A stretch of 64,000 nt of DNA from Oceanicella sp. SM1341 (GCF_003448965.1 NZ_QRGC01000025.1:28743-92742), one strand, 5' to 3'; counted from the first letter of the stretch, positions 35,328 through 44,082 are shown. Numbers and translations: made by a program. Notes: a model not told the origin generated them from the letters alone.

Positions 35328-36062
35328 TCAGGCCTTCGCCGGTACCGCTTCGAAACGGCCGGCAAGAAGGCTTCCGCAGCCCTCGTACCTTTCGTCTATA
35401 TCGAGCATTTTCAGGCAATGCCACACCAGTGCCTGGTTGCTGGCGATCACCGGGCGGCCCCAGGCCGCCTCGATGCGCTCCAGCACCGGGCTGATCCGGA
35501 TGCCGGCACAGCTGATCAGCAGCCCGTCGGCCTCGACATCGGCGAGCTTCATCGCCTCCTCGTGCCAGCGCCCGGGGTCGATGGCGCCCTGGTCGAGCGG
35601 GTTTGTGCAGGCAATGCCGCCGCAGGCCACCACCTCGAAACCCTCGCGCCCGAGGATCGCGATCTCGGCGGCGTTCACCTCTTCGACATAGGCGGTCATC
35701 AGCGCGATGCGCTTCAGCCCCGCCGCCCGGAGTGCTGCCAGAACTGCCTCGAAGGTGGTGGTGGAGCGCACGCCGGTGGCCGCCAGGATCCGGGCGTTGA
35801 TCACGTCCGGGCCCACCACGGCGCTCGCGGCCGTGCAGTTGAGCACGATGAGGTCGACACCGGGGTCCGCGCCGAGCCGGGCATGCTGCTCGAGGTCGCG
35901 CACCAGGGCGTGGTCGTCCTCGAGCCCCGACTTGCGGAAGGTGAGCCGCGTGGTGAGGAACTGCACGCCCTCGGGCGCCATGAGCTGCGGTTCGAAATCG
36001 CATTGCCCGCCCGAGGGATAGAGTTGCGCGATCTTGGCGCGCCATCCGTAGCCGAGATACAT
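35328..36062 (-). CDS. Asp/Glu racemase-superfamily enzyme (maleate isomerase / arylmalonate decarboxylase-like)
   Basis: A 244-aa protein. Two cysteines in family positions are visible: NCTAAS (about 75-80) and SCAGIR (about 197-202). The N-terminus MYLGYGWRAKIAQLYPSGG and the central VRSTTTFEAVLAALRAAGLKRIALMTAYVEEVN resemble maleate cis-trans isomerases and arylmalonate decarboxylases. It starts 20 bp from the ridA stop. The substrate is probably a dicarboxylate made in this operon's pathway, but this is not determinable here. Confidence 0.75.
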   Translation of the reverse strand: MYLGYGWRAKIAQLYPSGGQCDFEPQLMAPEGVQFLTTRLTFRKSGLEDDHALVRDLEQHARLGADPGVDLIVLNCTAASAVVGPDVINARILAATGVRSTTTFEAVLAALRAAGLKRIALMTAYVEEVNAAEIAILGREGFEVVACGGIACTNPLDQGAIDPGRWHEEAMKLADVEADGLLISCAGIRISPVLERIEAAWGRPVIASNQALVWHCLKMLDIDERYEGCGSLLAGRFEAVPAKA

Positions 36063-36082
36063 CCCAGGCTCTCCTTACCGGC

Positions 36083-36481
36083 TCAGGCCAGGGCCTGGCA
36101 CTCGATCTCGACGTCGAATTCCATCGGCCAGGAGGCCACGGTCACGAAGGTGCGCGTCGGCTTGTGGTCGCCGAAATACTTCACGTAGACGTCGTTGATC
36201 ACCTTGAAATAGGCCGAGTTCGAGCAATAGACGGTCACCTTCACCACCTTGTCGAGCGAGGAGCCGGCGGCCTTCAGCGTCGCCTGGATCTGGCGCATGA
36301 TCACCTCGGTCTGGGTGATGACATCGCCCTTCACCAGCTCGCCCGTGTCCGGGTCGATCGGCGGGGCGCCTGAGAGGAAGAGGAAGCCGTTGGCCCGGAT
36401 CGCCGGGGCGATGGGCACGTTGTTGCGCTCGAGAAACTCCGAGACGTTCGGCACGTAGATGCTTTCAAGACCGGTGGTCAT
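36083..36481 (-). CDS. RidA-family imine/enamine deaminase
   Basis: A 132-aa protein with AAGGAG before the ATG. It has the YjgF/RidA core (GFLFLSGAPPIDPDTGELV, TQTEVIMRQIQATLKAAGSSLDKVVKVTVY, FPTRTFV-like KPTRTFVTVASWPM). RidA proteins hydrolyse reactive imines released by PLP or FAD amino-acid enzymes. Its start overlaps the stop of the FAD dehydrogenase gene (ATGA), a meaningful pairing because that enzyme would produce an imino acid. The longer frame into the dehydrogenase gene is not used. Confidence 0.88.
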   Translation of the reverse strand: MTTGLESIYVPNVSEFLERNNVPIAPAIRANGFLFLSGAPPIDPDTGELVKGDVITQTEVIMRQIQATLKAAGSSLDKVVKVTVYCSNSAYFKVINDVYVKYFGDHKPTRTFVTVASWPMEFDVEIECQALA

Positions 36482-37776
36482 GCCTGCTCCTTGCTGCTGT
36501 GTCGGGGGGTTGATCGGGAGGTGAAGCGGTCGGGGCCGAAGGGCGCCAGAGCCGCGCGCGCGCCGGGCAGGCCGGCCATGGCGGCGGCGATCATCTCGCC
36601 GCTGCGCGCGGCGAGGGTGAGGCCCAGCATGCCGTGGCCGCAGGCAAACCATACCCGCTCGTCGCCCGCGGCGGGGCCGAGCACCGGCAGGCTGTCGGGC
36701 GTGCCCGGCCGGTCGCCGGACCAGCGGGTGGTGGCAGCCCCTGCAAGCGCCGGAACCATGCGCCGGGCCATGGGCACCAGCATCTCGGCCCGGCGCCAGT
36801 TCGGCCGCTCGCTGTGTCCGGCGAACTCGATGGTGCCCGCCACGCGGTTTCCGCCCGTCATCGGCGTGACGGCGATGTTCATCTCGCCCTCGATCACCGG
36901 GCCGGAGAGGGCCTCCTCCATCTCCGGTAGGGTGACATGGTAGCCGCGCAGCGGCTCCACCGGCAGGCGCAGGCCGAGCGCGGCACCGAGGCGCGACGCC
37001 CCCGCCCCGGCCGCCACCACGAGGCGCGCGCAGGGCAGTTCGCCCGCGGGGCCGGTGAGGGTGATTCCGTCCTCCCGGCGCTGCACGCCGGTGATCTCGC
37101 GCCGCTCGAACCGCCCGCCCTCGGCGCGGAGGCGCTCCAGCAGCCGCTGCGAGAGCAGCAGCGGGTCGACCACGTAGCGGCTCTCGGGCAGGTAGAGCCC
37201 GTGGGTGTAATCGGGGGCGAGCAGCGGCTCGAGCGCGTGCAGGCCGGCGGCGTCGAGTGTCTCGTGGGCGATGCCGTTGGCCTTCAGCGTGGCGATCTTG
37301 CCCGCGTAGCCGGCGAAGGCCTGCGCGCTGCGCACCACGTAGAGCTCGCCGCGCGCGCGGAACACCCCGGCCGCGGCGGAACCGGCGGTGAGCGCGTCCC
37401 AGGCGGGGTTCGCCTCGCGCAGGAGGCCGGCGAGCAGGCGCTCGTTGGCGGCCGCCGCGGCGGCGGAGGATTGCGCCACCAGCCGCGCGCCCCAGGGCAG
37501 CAGCCCCGGCAGGTGGCGCCAGCGCAGCGAGAGCGGGCCCTCGGGGTCGAACAGCATGCGCGGCAGCCTGCGCATCAGCCCGGGCACGCCGATGGGCAGC
37601 GAGGAGCCGGTCTGGATCATCCCGGCATTGCCGAAGGAACAGCCCTCGCCCGGCGCGCCCCGGTCGACCAGCGTCACCGCGAAGCCCTGCCGGCGCAGCG
37701 AAAGCGCCGTGGCGATGCCCACCACCCCCGCCCCGACGACAACCACCGTGCCGAGCGCGCTATCCGACTGCATCAT
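36478..37776 (-). CDS. FAD-dependent D-amino-acid dehydrogenase-like oxidoreductase
   Basis: A 432-aa DAO-family protein. The N-terminal dinucleotide motif VVVVGAGVVGIATALSLRRQGFAVTLVD is followed by GCSFGNAGMIQ, typical of DadA. The C-terminal FACGHGMLGLTLAARSGEM closes the FAD site. It oxidises an amino acid or amine to an imine, which RidA downstream would hydrolyse. It overlaps the upstream permease gene by 4 bp. The substrate is likely what the linked ABC transporter brings in. Confidence 0.87.
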   Translation of the reverse strand: MMQSDSALGTVVVVGAGVVGIATALSLRRQGFAVTLVDRGAPGEGCSFGNAGMIQTGSSLPIGVPGLMRRLPRMLFDPEGPLSLRWRHLPGLLPWGARLVAQSSAAAAAANERLLAGLLREANPAWDALTAGSAAAGVFRARGELYVVRSAQAFAGYAGKIATLKANGIAHETLDAAGLHALEPLLAPDYTHGLYLPESRYVVDPLLLSQRLLERLRAEGGRFERREITGVQRREDGITLTGPAGELPCARLVVAAGAGASRLGAALGLRLPVEPLRGYHVTLPEMEEALSGPVIEGEMNIAVTPMTGGNRVAGTIEFAGHSERPNWRRAEMLVPMARRMVPALAGAATTRWSGDRPGTPDSLPVLGPAAGDERVWFACGHGMLGLTLAARSGEMIAAAMAGLPGARAALAPFGPDRFTSRSTPRHSSKEQA

Positions 37777-38609
37777 GACATCATTCCCGGCGCGAGGCCG
37801 CTGTCACGCGTCGCGATGCGGCGCGCCCGGCGGCGTTGGAGGACGAGCCAGAGCGCCCCGCCCGCCAGGATGCACGCCACCTGGATGACACAGACCGCGG
37901 CGATGGTGGGGTCGAGCTGGTAGCCGATGTTCTCGAACATCTTCTTGGGCAGGGTCATGTTCGACCCGGCGAGAAACAGCGCCACGATGAGATCGTCGAA
38001 CGAGGCCATGAAGGCGAAGAAGAAGGCCGAGACCAGGCTGGGCCGGATGATCGGGAACACGATCAGCCGGTAGGTATTGCCCCAGCCCGCGCCGAGACCG
38101 AGGGCCGCCTGCTCGAGCGAGCGGTCGAGCGCGCGCAGCCCGGCGGTGAGCACGATCACCACCAGCGGCAGCGCCAGCAGCGTGTGCGCGAGCACCAGCG
38201 CCCACCAGCTGCCGATGGCCTGCATGCGCGAGAACAGGCTGTAGGTGACGATGGCGATCACCACCGGCGGGATGATCATCGGCGCCACCAGCACCTTGTC
38301 GAGCACCATTGCCACCACCCGCGCACGGCAGCGGGTGATGAACAGCGCCGCCGGAAAGCCCAGCACGGTGGCGAGCGTCGCCGTGGCCAGCCCCACCCCG
38401 ATGGAGAGCAGGGTCGCGTCGATCCACTGGGCGGAGCCGAAGTAGCTCTCGTACCAGCGCAGCGACAGGCTCCGGGGCGGAAACTCGAGATACTCCGCCC
38501 CGCTGAAGGACAGCGGGACGATCACCGCCAGCGGCAGCATCAGGAAGACGAACACCAGCACGCTGAAGCCGGTGAGCAGGATGCGGAAGGCGCGCGGGCC
38601 CCGGGTCAT
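37773..38609 (-). CDS. ABC transporter permease, PotC-like
   Basis: A 278-aa inner-membrane permease of the polyamine/putrescine type. About six hydrophobic helices; the EAA loop EQAALGLGAGWGNTYRLIVFPIIRPS contacts the ATPase. The start at 38609 has AGGGAGGG upstream; 8 extra codons are possible. It follows the PotB-like permease gene. Confidence 0.88.
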   Translation of the reverse strand: MTRGPRAFRILLTGFSVLVFVFLMLPLAVIVPLSFSGAEYLEFPPRSLSLRWYESYFGSAQWIDATLLSIGVGLATATLATVLGFPAALFITRCRARVVAMVLDKVLVAPMIIPPVVIAIVTYSLFSRMQAIGSWWALVLAHTLLALPLVVIVLTAGLRALDRSLEQAALGLGAGWGNTYRLIVFPIIRPSLVSAFFFAFMASFDDLIVALFLAGSNMTLPKKMFENIGYQLDPTIAAVCVIQVACILAGGALWLVLQRRRARRIATRDSGLAPGMMS

Positions 38610-38639
38610 CGCCCCTCCCTCCCTGCGGCGCATCGCGGA

Positions 38640-39473
38640 TCACGCACCATCGTGCTTCCTCCCGGTGATGAGGCCCATCAGGCCGTAGACCGCGAAGGCC
38701 GCCACCATGATCGCCACCGAGAGCGCGCCGGCGAGCGGCCAGTTCAGCAGCTGGCTCACCTGCATCTGGATCAGGTTCGCGATCATCACCACCCGGCCGC
38801 CGCCCAGCAGCGCCGGCGTGACATAGGCCGAGAGCGAGATGATGAACACCAGCGCGAAGCCGGCGAAGACCCCGTTGAGCGTGAGCGGCAGGTAGACCTT
38901 GCGGAACACGCCCCAGTGGGTGGCGCCCAGCCCGTAGGCGGCCAGCATCAGGTTGGGGTCGACCCGCTTCATCGCGGCATAGACCGGGAAGACCATGAAG
39001 GGCAGCAGGTAATGCACCGTGCCGATGATGACGCCGGTGGTGTTGTACATGAGCGCGACGGGCCGGTCGATCAGCCCGAGCCCCATGAGCGTGGAGTTGA
39101 TCACCCCGCTGCGCCCCAGCAGCACCATCCAGGCATAGGTGCGGATGAGCAGGCTGGTCCAGAACGGCAGCAGCACGAAGGCGAGGCCCAGGGCCGCCAC
39201 CGATGGCCGCGCGGTGGCGAGGAAATAGCTCAGCGGATAGGCCAGCAGCAGGCAGATCACCGAGGTGAGCGCCGCGATCCGGAAGGAACCGGCGATCACA
39301 CCCCAGTAGAAACTGTCGTTCCAGATCTCGGCATAGGGCTCGAAGCGGCCCGACCCCACGGTGAGGCTCATCAGCTCGGCCAGCGGGCCGAACAGCACCA
39401 CGCCGAGCACCACGAGCGCGGGAAGCACAAGGCCGAGCCGGCGCCCCTCGCCGGCCGGGATCAGCGGTGTCAT
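38640..39473 (-). CDS. ABC transporter permease, PotB-like
   Basis: A 277-aa permease with about six membrane helices. The EAA loop region is LMLAAYGLGATHWGVFRKVYLPLT. Its ATG overlaps the stop of a potA-like remnant (ATGA), so the original operon was potA-potB-potC-dadA-ridA-racemase-marR. With potA truncated, the operon may have lost its native promoter and its transporter ATPase. Confidence 0.88.
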   Translation of the reverse strand: MTPLIPAGEGRRLGLVLPALVVLGVVLFGPLAELMSLTVGSGRFEPYAEIWNDSFYWGVIAGSFRIAALTSVICLLLAYPLSYFLATARPSVAALGLAFVLLPFWTSLLIRTYAWMVLLGRSGVINSTLMGLGLIDRPVALMYNTTGVIIGTVHYLLPFMVFPVYAAMKRVDPNLMLAAYGLGATHWGVFRKVYLPLTLNGVFAGFALVFIISLSAYVTPALLGGGRVVMIANLIQMQVSQLLNWPLAGALSVAIMVAAFAVYGLMGLITGRKHDGA

Positions 39474-39664
39474 GGCTGCACTCCCCCGGCCGCGGCGAGC
39501 AGGTGGCCGTCGACCGGGCGCCAGCCGATGGTGAGGCGCTCGCCCACCGCCGGCCGGCCGGACTGGCCGCGCGCATCGAGCCGCATCAGGAGGGGCTGGC
39601 CCTGCGCCATGCCCTCGGTCTCGAGCCGGTAGCGGATGGTGGTGCCGAGATAGGTCGCCTCGGG
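39470..39664 (-). pseudogene. 3' remnant of a PotA-like ABC transporter ATPase gene
   Basis: Only the last ~64 codons survive. They encode the C-terminal TOBE-type segment (PEATYLGTTIRYRLETEG ... GERLTIGWRPVDGHLL) and end in ATGA overlapping the PotB-like gene. The Walker, signature and rest of the ATPase are missing. At about 39660 the sequence changes abruptly from very GC-rich chromosomal DNA to much less GC-rich unrelated DNA. This marks the left edge of the island or a rearrangement. Confidence 0.85.
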
Positions 39665-40147
39665 TCTCTCACCAACTTGGATTTGATTGTCGGAGACTAT
39701 TTGACCGCCGAGCCAGATGGTGAATACGAGATGATCGTATGCGAGTTCGGCTACGACAATTCGAGCATACCCCCGTCAAAGAAACCACACAGTGCCGCCC
39801 AGTGTGGGCTCGCCTCTTACTGTCCAGGGTGCGCTGAGGATGCCCGCGCGCACTTTCGAGAATACATGAAGGCTTGGCGACACTGGGGCTCTGCGGACAG
39901 TAGCTTGGCCCTCGTAGGTCGAATGACTGACTATACAGATGTCCGTGCGGTGACCCTCGCCGCGCGCGACGTGGGGTGGCATGTCCACTTGGAGCATTCT
40001 GCGATCCTAACGATTAGGGATGAACGCCGCGGCTCACAGAAGTTCCCAGCGTGGTATTTCAAGACTGAAGAAGCGGGTGCCGCTTCTGAAGAGGACATCG
40101 CCAACTTCTACATGACAGGCAAGAGGGTGCCGGCTGCGGGCCACTAA
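39665..40147 (+). pseudogene. 5'-truncated ORF at left island edge, unknown function
   Basis: From the junction an open frame runs 160 codons to a TAA at 40145. Its 5' side reads into antisense of potA, so the true start is missing. The residues (LDLIVGDYLTAEPDGEYEMI, CGLASYCPGCAEDARAHF, FPAWYFKTEEAG) include a CxxC. The order recalls the second half of a Rossmann-fold methyltransferase, but I am not confident. Composition is close to the right part of the island and unlike the chromosome. Confidence 0.55.
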
Positions 40148-40208
40148 CTCGCAGCCCTCAGCCGCGCGCGCCTCTCCCGAGCTTATCCCGAACCTAGCCT
40201 CTGAGCCG

Positions 40209-40229
40209 GTTTTCTGTCCCGTCGAAAAC
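40209..40229. repeat. Inverted repeat GTTTTC-N9-GAAAAC near left island edge
   Basis: GTTTTC (40209-40214) and GAAAAC (40224-40229) are separated by 9 nt, with CTGTCC following each arm on the plus strand. It lies between the truncated ORF and the last gene of the phage module. It could be a weak bidirectional terminator or a recombinase site. Confidence 0.35.
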
Positions 40230-40264
40230 TGTCCGCCGCACACCTTCCCCTCTGTCGCGCAGAG

Positions 40265-40693
40265 CTACGCGCCACCAGCCAGCTCGATCACGCGCCGCTT
40301 CGACAGGTTGCGGTTGAACCGCCGCCGGTTGAGCTTCAGCGAGATGACGCAGAGCCCGTAGAGCCAGTGCTGGTGGGCGGCCGAGCGCTGCAGTCCGGCC
40401 GTCCAGCAAATGGTCTTCCACCGCTCGCCATGCGCGCGCATCCAGACGATCTTGCCGTCGACGGGATCGAGGCAGGCGGTCCAGGTAAGCGTCTCCTCCA
40501 TCCGGCTGATCGCCTGCGGCGAGGGCAGCACGCGCATGGGCTTCGGCTCCTGGCCCACCTTGTCGGCGAAGCTGTGGATGATCTCGGGCCACGTGCTGAA
40601 GTAGCCCTGCCGTCTCGGCTCGGGCAGGCGTTTGAGCACGAAGGCCGCCTCAGCGAGACGGGCCTCGACGAGGGACGGGGTCCACTTATCCAT
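40265..40693 (-). CDS. Phage protein of DUF6362 type
   Basis: A 142-aa protein starting MDKWTPSLVEARLAEAAFVLKRLPEPR, with GGGAGGG before the ATG at 40693. The W-rich pattern (YFSTWPEIIHSF, LTWTACLDPVDGKIVWMRAHGERWK, GLQRSAAHQHWLYGLCVI) matches small proteins found next to RuvC-like genes in alphaproteobacterial prophages. Its role is unknown; a HTH-like C-terminal part suggests nucleic acid binding. It overlaps the 66-aa gene by 8 bp. Confidence 0.75.
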   Translation of the reverse strand: MDKWTPSLVEARLAEAAFVLKRLPEPRRQGYFSTWPEIIHSFADKVGQEPKPMRVLPSPQAISRMEETLTWTACLDPVDGKIVWMRAHGERWKTICWTAGLQRSAAHQHWLYGLCVISLKLNRRRFNRNLSKRRVIELAGGA

Positions 40694-40886
40694 GGCGCCC
40701 TCCCTCGTCGGAGGGGCGCGGCCCGTAGAGCTTTTCACCCAGCTGTCGGACGAGTTCCCGCTCCGGCCAGGTCAGACGCGCGTCCTCGAGCGAGACGGCG
40801 AGCAGACCCTGCTCGCGCCAGCCGTCGCGCTTCACCTGGTCGGGATCCCGGCGCTGGCCGCCGTAGCCCTTGGGATGCCACCTCAT
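40686..40886 (-). CDS. Small phage protein, 66 aa, unknown
   Basis: A 66-aa basic protein starting MRWHPKGYGGQRRDPDQVKR. It is linked to the RuvC-like gene by an ATGA overlap and to the DUF6362 gene by an 8-bp overlap, which supports it being real. No domain is recognised. Confidence 0.65.
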   Translation of the reverse strand: MRWHPKGYGGQRRDPDQVKRDGWREQGLLAVSLEDARLTWPERELVRQLGEKLYGPRPSDEGGRHG

Positions 40887-41404
40887 GCGACACCCCCGTT
40901 CGTCTCGATCGCCCAGAGCAGAAGCGCGATGGCGTCCGCCTCATTGTCGTCGGCGGGGCTGAAGCCTCGGGCCCGCGCGGACGCGATCATCGCCTCCTTC
41001 GGCGCGTTGCCCTTGCCGGTGGCGTGACGCTTGATCGTGCCGACGGGAACGCCGGCATAGGGCACGCCCCGCAACTCCGCCCATGCCGTCAGCGTGGCCA
41101 TGAGCCCGCCATAGACATGCGCGGCGTCAGTTCCGGCGTGGCGGCGCACCTCCTCGAACCAGATGGCGGCAATCGGCCCCGACAGGCGGTCCATCTCGGT
41201 GAGCCAGTTGGTGAAGCGCAGATAGCGCATGCCGCCACCGTCATAGCGGCCGGGCCTGAAGCTCGCGGTCCCGCTGGTGATCAGCCCCTCGGCCGAGCGC
41301 AACGCCCAGCCGGTTCTGGTGCCGAGATCCAGCGCGAGAATGCAGCGGTTGGGAGTGCCGGCAGCCGTGAGAGGCGCCGGGGCGATATGTGGGGAGCGGT
41401 CCAT
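40883..41404 (-). CDS. RuvC-like Holliday-junction resolvase of phage type
   Basis: A 173-aa protein with AGAGGAGG before the ATG at 41404. It has an RNase H-like fold with a first acidic residue in CILALDLGTRTGWAL, Glu in IWFEEVRRHAG and Asp in ADDNEADAIALLLWAI, the layout of RuvC-type junction nucleases. It would resolve branched DNA during phage replication or packaging. The much longer open frame to 41920 crosses the inverted-repeat region and is rejected. Confidence 0.82.
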   Translation of the reverse strand: MDRSPHIAPAPLTAAGTPNRCILALDLGTRTGWALRSAEGLITSGTASFRPGRYDGGGMRYLRFTNWLTEMDRLSGPIAAIWFEEVRRHAGTDAAHVYGGLMATLTAWAELRGVPYAGVPVGTIKRHATGKGNAPKEAMIASARARGFSPADDNEADAIALLLWAIETNGGVA

Positions 41405-41799
41405 GACGACCTCCTCTTCGAGTGAGAGGCCGAGGCGGCACGGCTGCACGGGTCGAGCGGCAGCACGCGCGCCCGGGCCAGGATCGCGAGGTCTGGTCAG
41501 GGTCACGTTGTCGATGCCGGGAGCGCCCGGCGCTTCCTTCAATGGCTTCACCCCGCCCGCTTGAAGGAACTGGGGCCGCAAGCCATTGGCAGAATGAGGA
41601 TAAATCTCTTCTTTCAATATTTCAGTTTCTTCATGGGGTATGTGTCTGGCCTCCATCCCCAACCACGCGCGCGAGGGTCTCTGCGTGAAATATTGAAAGA
41701 AGCCCCGCGCGCCGGATTTCCGTTGCGGGACGGGGGCTTGGGCGGGAACTTCCTTCAAATGAAGGATGGGGGCCGTTGAAGGAAGCATGGTCCCGGTCC
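41405..41799. repeat. Gene-free region with three nested inverted pairs of CTTCYTTCAA
   Basis: Pair 1 is TTCCTTCAA 41534-41542 and TTGAAGGAA 41561-41569. Pair 2 is a perfect 17-bp inverted repeat, CTTCTTTCAATATTTCA at 41608-41624 and its complement at 41686-41702. Pair 3 is CTTCCTTCAA 41749-41758 and TTGAAGGAAG 41776-41785. A further small palindrome TCCTTCA-AA-TGAAGGA sits at 41751-41766. All six arms share CTTC(C/T)TTCAA. The AT-rich patch 41600-41640 contrasts with its surroundings. It lies between the PrimPol and RuvC-like genes, as an origin or regulatory region might. Confidence 0.75.
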
Positions 41800-44082
41800 T
41801 CACCGCAGCGCCCGGAAGCGCATGGCCTTCCGACCCCCGGTCTCCTGCTCGACCGTCACGATGTCGCCGCTCTCGACCAGCGTGAGCAGGATGTCGTCGC
41901 GATCGCGCGCCCGGAGCCATTGCGAGGCGCGGGTCAGCTCGGACTTGGTGACGCCGGCCGAGCCTGCCTTGCGGATAATCTCGCGCAGGCGTTTCAGATG
42001 CGCCTCGGTCTCGGTGTCGGCGACATGGCGCTCGACGGCATCGATGGTGCGCCAGGCGAAGTGGCGCACGAAGTCGATGGCCCAGATGGCCTCCTCGAGC
42101 CGGATGACGGGGTGGACCGCATCCCTTCCCATGGCCAAGACGAGTGCGACCTTGGCTGCGTTCTCAGCGATCCTGGCGAGGATCGGCGTCTGGAACGTGC
42201 CGGCCGCAGCCCTGAGCTCGGCGGTGATCTCCTCGCCCAGCGCGTCGAAGCGCGCCTGCGCGTCGTCGTCCATCGGCACCGTCATCGGATCGACGGCCGT
42301 CTCGGGCCCGGAGGTCCGGCCGGCCAGGTTGCCGCTCGACCCGCCGCCCTCGGCGAGGCGCTGCAGCCCCTCGATCAGCGGTCGCGGCGACGTGCGCAAC
42401 CCGGCGCGGCGGTTCTCATCCGGGTAGTCCTCTTCGCTCGGCAGGATGATGAAACGGGCGAGTGAGCCATCGACGACATTGGCGCCTTGCAGCGCCCCCC
42501 AGAAATGCAGCGGCGTGGTCGTGCCGTAGACGCAAAGGCAGGGCTGGACGATGTCGCGGCGTTCGTTCGATCCGTCCCGGTTGGCGTATTCCGCGCCGAG
42601 GAAGACCCCGCACGCGGCGGTGTAGAGCTCGGTCATGTTGTCGAGGATTTCGGTGACATGGCGCGGGCTGCGCTTCCGGTCGGCCGCCGCGGCGAGGAAC
42701 ATCCCGAACTCGTCGATCTGGAACAGGATGGCCGGCTGACGGTGGAGCGCGGTCAGGAGGCCCGCGCCTGAGGCGATCTTGTTTCCGCCGAGGTGGTGCG
42801 CGAGTCCGGCCTCGAAGAACAGCTCGTTGACGACCTCGCGGGCGTGGTTCTTGCCCGACCCGCTGTCCGCGATGCCGACGATGTAGAGGTTCGTGCGCAG
42901 GTCGGTCGCCGTGCGGTAGCGCCGCCCCATCAGCGCGCCGAGGGCGCACAGGCTGGCGCCCACCGCGAGAAGCGGCTGCGGTCTGCGCGCCGTGTCGATC
43001 ATGTAGCGCGCGAGATCGCCCACGAGTCCGCCCGGGATCGTCAGCGTGAAGGACGGCGCGGGCGGGAGGATCGGCATCGGGGCTTCGGGCTGGGCGAGCC
43101 GCGCGAGAAGACCGGCGGCGGGATGCTCGTCGCCCGCGCTGATCTTCTGACTGCCGTCGAGCAGCAGGTCGGGGTCGGGGCGCCAGCCCTTCTCCATGGC
43201 GAGGTGATAGATCGTGCCGGCGCCGATCCGCGCGGGCTTGAAGCTCGTCCATGCCTTCGCCGTCGCGGCCGGGTCGTTCTTGGCCGCCTGCGCCGACCAC
43301 TCGGCGAAGAGCGTCACGCCCTCCTCGCCCAGCGCGCCCTTCAGCGCCATGCCGATGCGCATCCAGCTGTCGTAGTCGAGCTCGGCGTTCGGCAACCAGG
43401 CGAGCGCGCTCCGGATCGCTTCCAGCGTGCCGGCCTGTGCGTGGGCCGGCAGACACGGATGCCCGGCCCCGTTCGCCCTCTTCGCGCCGAGGCTCTTCGG
43501 CCGCAGCTCGGGCGGGATCAGCGCCAGCGTCTCGTCGAGGAAGACCGCAGCCTGTACGGCGTCGATTTCGGGCAGGCTCTCGATGTCGAGATCCGCGAGC
43601 CCCTCATCCGGCCAGGCGTAGGGCCGGCCGGTGCCGGGATGCTCGGCGTAGGCCACGAACTGCTGCCCGAGGCAGAGCATCTCGAGCGGCGCGCGCCGGA
43701 TCCCGGCGAAGGGTTCGGCCGTGCGGTAGACCAACAGTCGCTTCGGCGGCTTGCCAATCCTGAGCGCCGGCGTGTCGCCCAGCCGTTCGCGGGCCAAGCG
43801 TTCTATGCGCAGCGCCAGTTCGCCGTCCTCGGCGATGTCGATGTCGAGCGCGGCGACCGCGCCACCCACGATACCCACGCCGCAGTCGGGCCAGGTCGAC
43901 CAGGTCGCGACCTCGATTTCGGTCGTGGCGCGGCTCGCATGCCGGTTCCACTGCGGGTAGTCGTGCCAGGCCGCGCGGGCGAACTGGCCGGGTTTCTTGG
44001 TGCCGGGCGCGATCGGCAGGATCGCGTAGCCGTTGGTCACGAGACGCGCGCCGACGCGCGCCATCCACGAGGTATCCGCCAT
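41800..44082 (-). CDS. Phage primase-polymerase / helicase-like replication protein
   Basis: A 760-aa protein. The N-terminal PrimPol-type domain (ILPIAPGTKKPG, GVGIVGGAVAALDIDI with the metal-binding DxD) is followed by a PriCT-like helical domain (WLPNAELDYDSWMRIGMALKG) and a DUF3987-type P-loop domain (VGIADSGSGKNHAREVVNELF). This architecture primes and unwinds phage or plasmid DNA. The start overlaps the DUF6511 gene stop (TGATG). It is probably the initiator for the adjacent inverted-repeat region. Confidence 0.85.
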   Translation of the reverse strand: MADTSWMARVGARLVTNGYAILPIAPGTKKPGQFARAAWHDYPQWNRHASRATTEIEVATWSTWPDCGVGIVGGAVAALDIDIAEDGELALRIERLARERLGDTPALRIGKPPKRLLVYRTAEPFAGIRRAPLEMLCLGQQFVAYAEHPGTGRPYAWPDEGLADLDIESLPEIDAVQAAVFLDETLALIPPELRPKSLGAKRANGAGHPCLPAHAQAGTLEAIRSALAWLPNAELDYDSWMRIGMALKGALGEEGVTLFAEWSAQAAKNDPAATAKAWTSFKPARIGAGTIYHLAMEKGWRPDPDLLLDGSQKISAGDEHPAAGLLARLAQPEAPMPILPPAPSFTLTIPGGLVGDLARYMIDTARRPQPLLAVGASLCALGALMGRRYRTATDLRTNLYIVGIADSGSGKNHAREVVNELFFEAGLAHHLGGNKIASGAGLLTALHRQPAILFQIDEFGMFLAAAADRKRSPRHVTEILDNMTELYTAACGVFLGAEYANRDGSNERRDIVQPCLCVYGTTTPLHFWGALQGANVVDGSLARFIILPSEEDYPDENRRAGLRTSPRPLIEGLQRLAEGGGSSGNLAGRTSGPETAVDPMTVPMDDDAQARFDALGEEITAELRAAAGTFQTPILARIAENAAKVALVLAMGRDAVHPVIRLEEAIWAIDFVRHFAWRTIDAVERHVADTETEAHLKRLREIIRKAGSAGVTKSELTRASQWLRARDRDDILLTLVESGDIVTVEQETGGRKAMRFRALR

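Noticed and set aside
41561..41779. 72-aa plus-strand ORF in the inverted-repeat region
   Set aside because: It reads straight through the repeat arms, has no RBS and no similarity; treated as non-coding.
41405..41920. Long N-terminal extension of the RuvC-like protein
   Set aside because: It crosses the inverted-repeat region; a strong RBS and family-like start exist at 41404.
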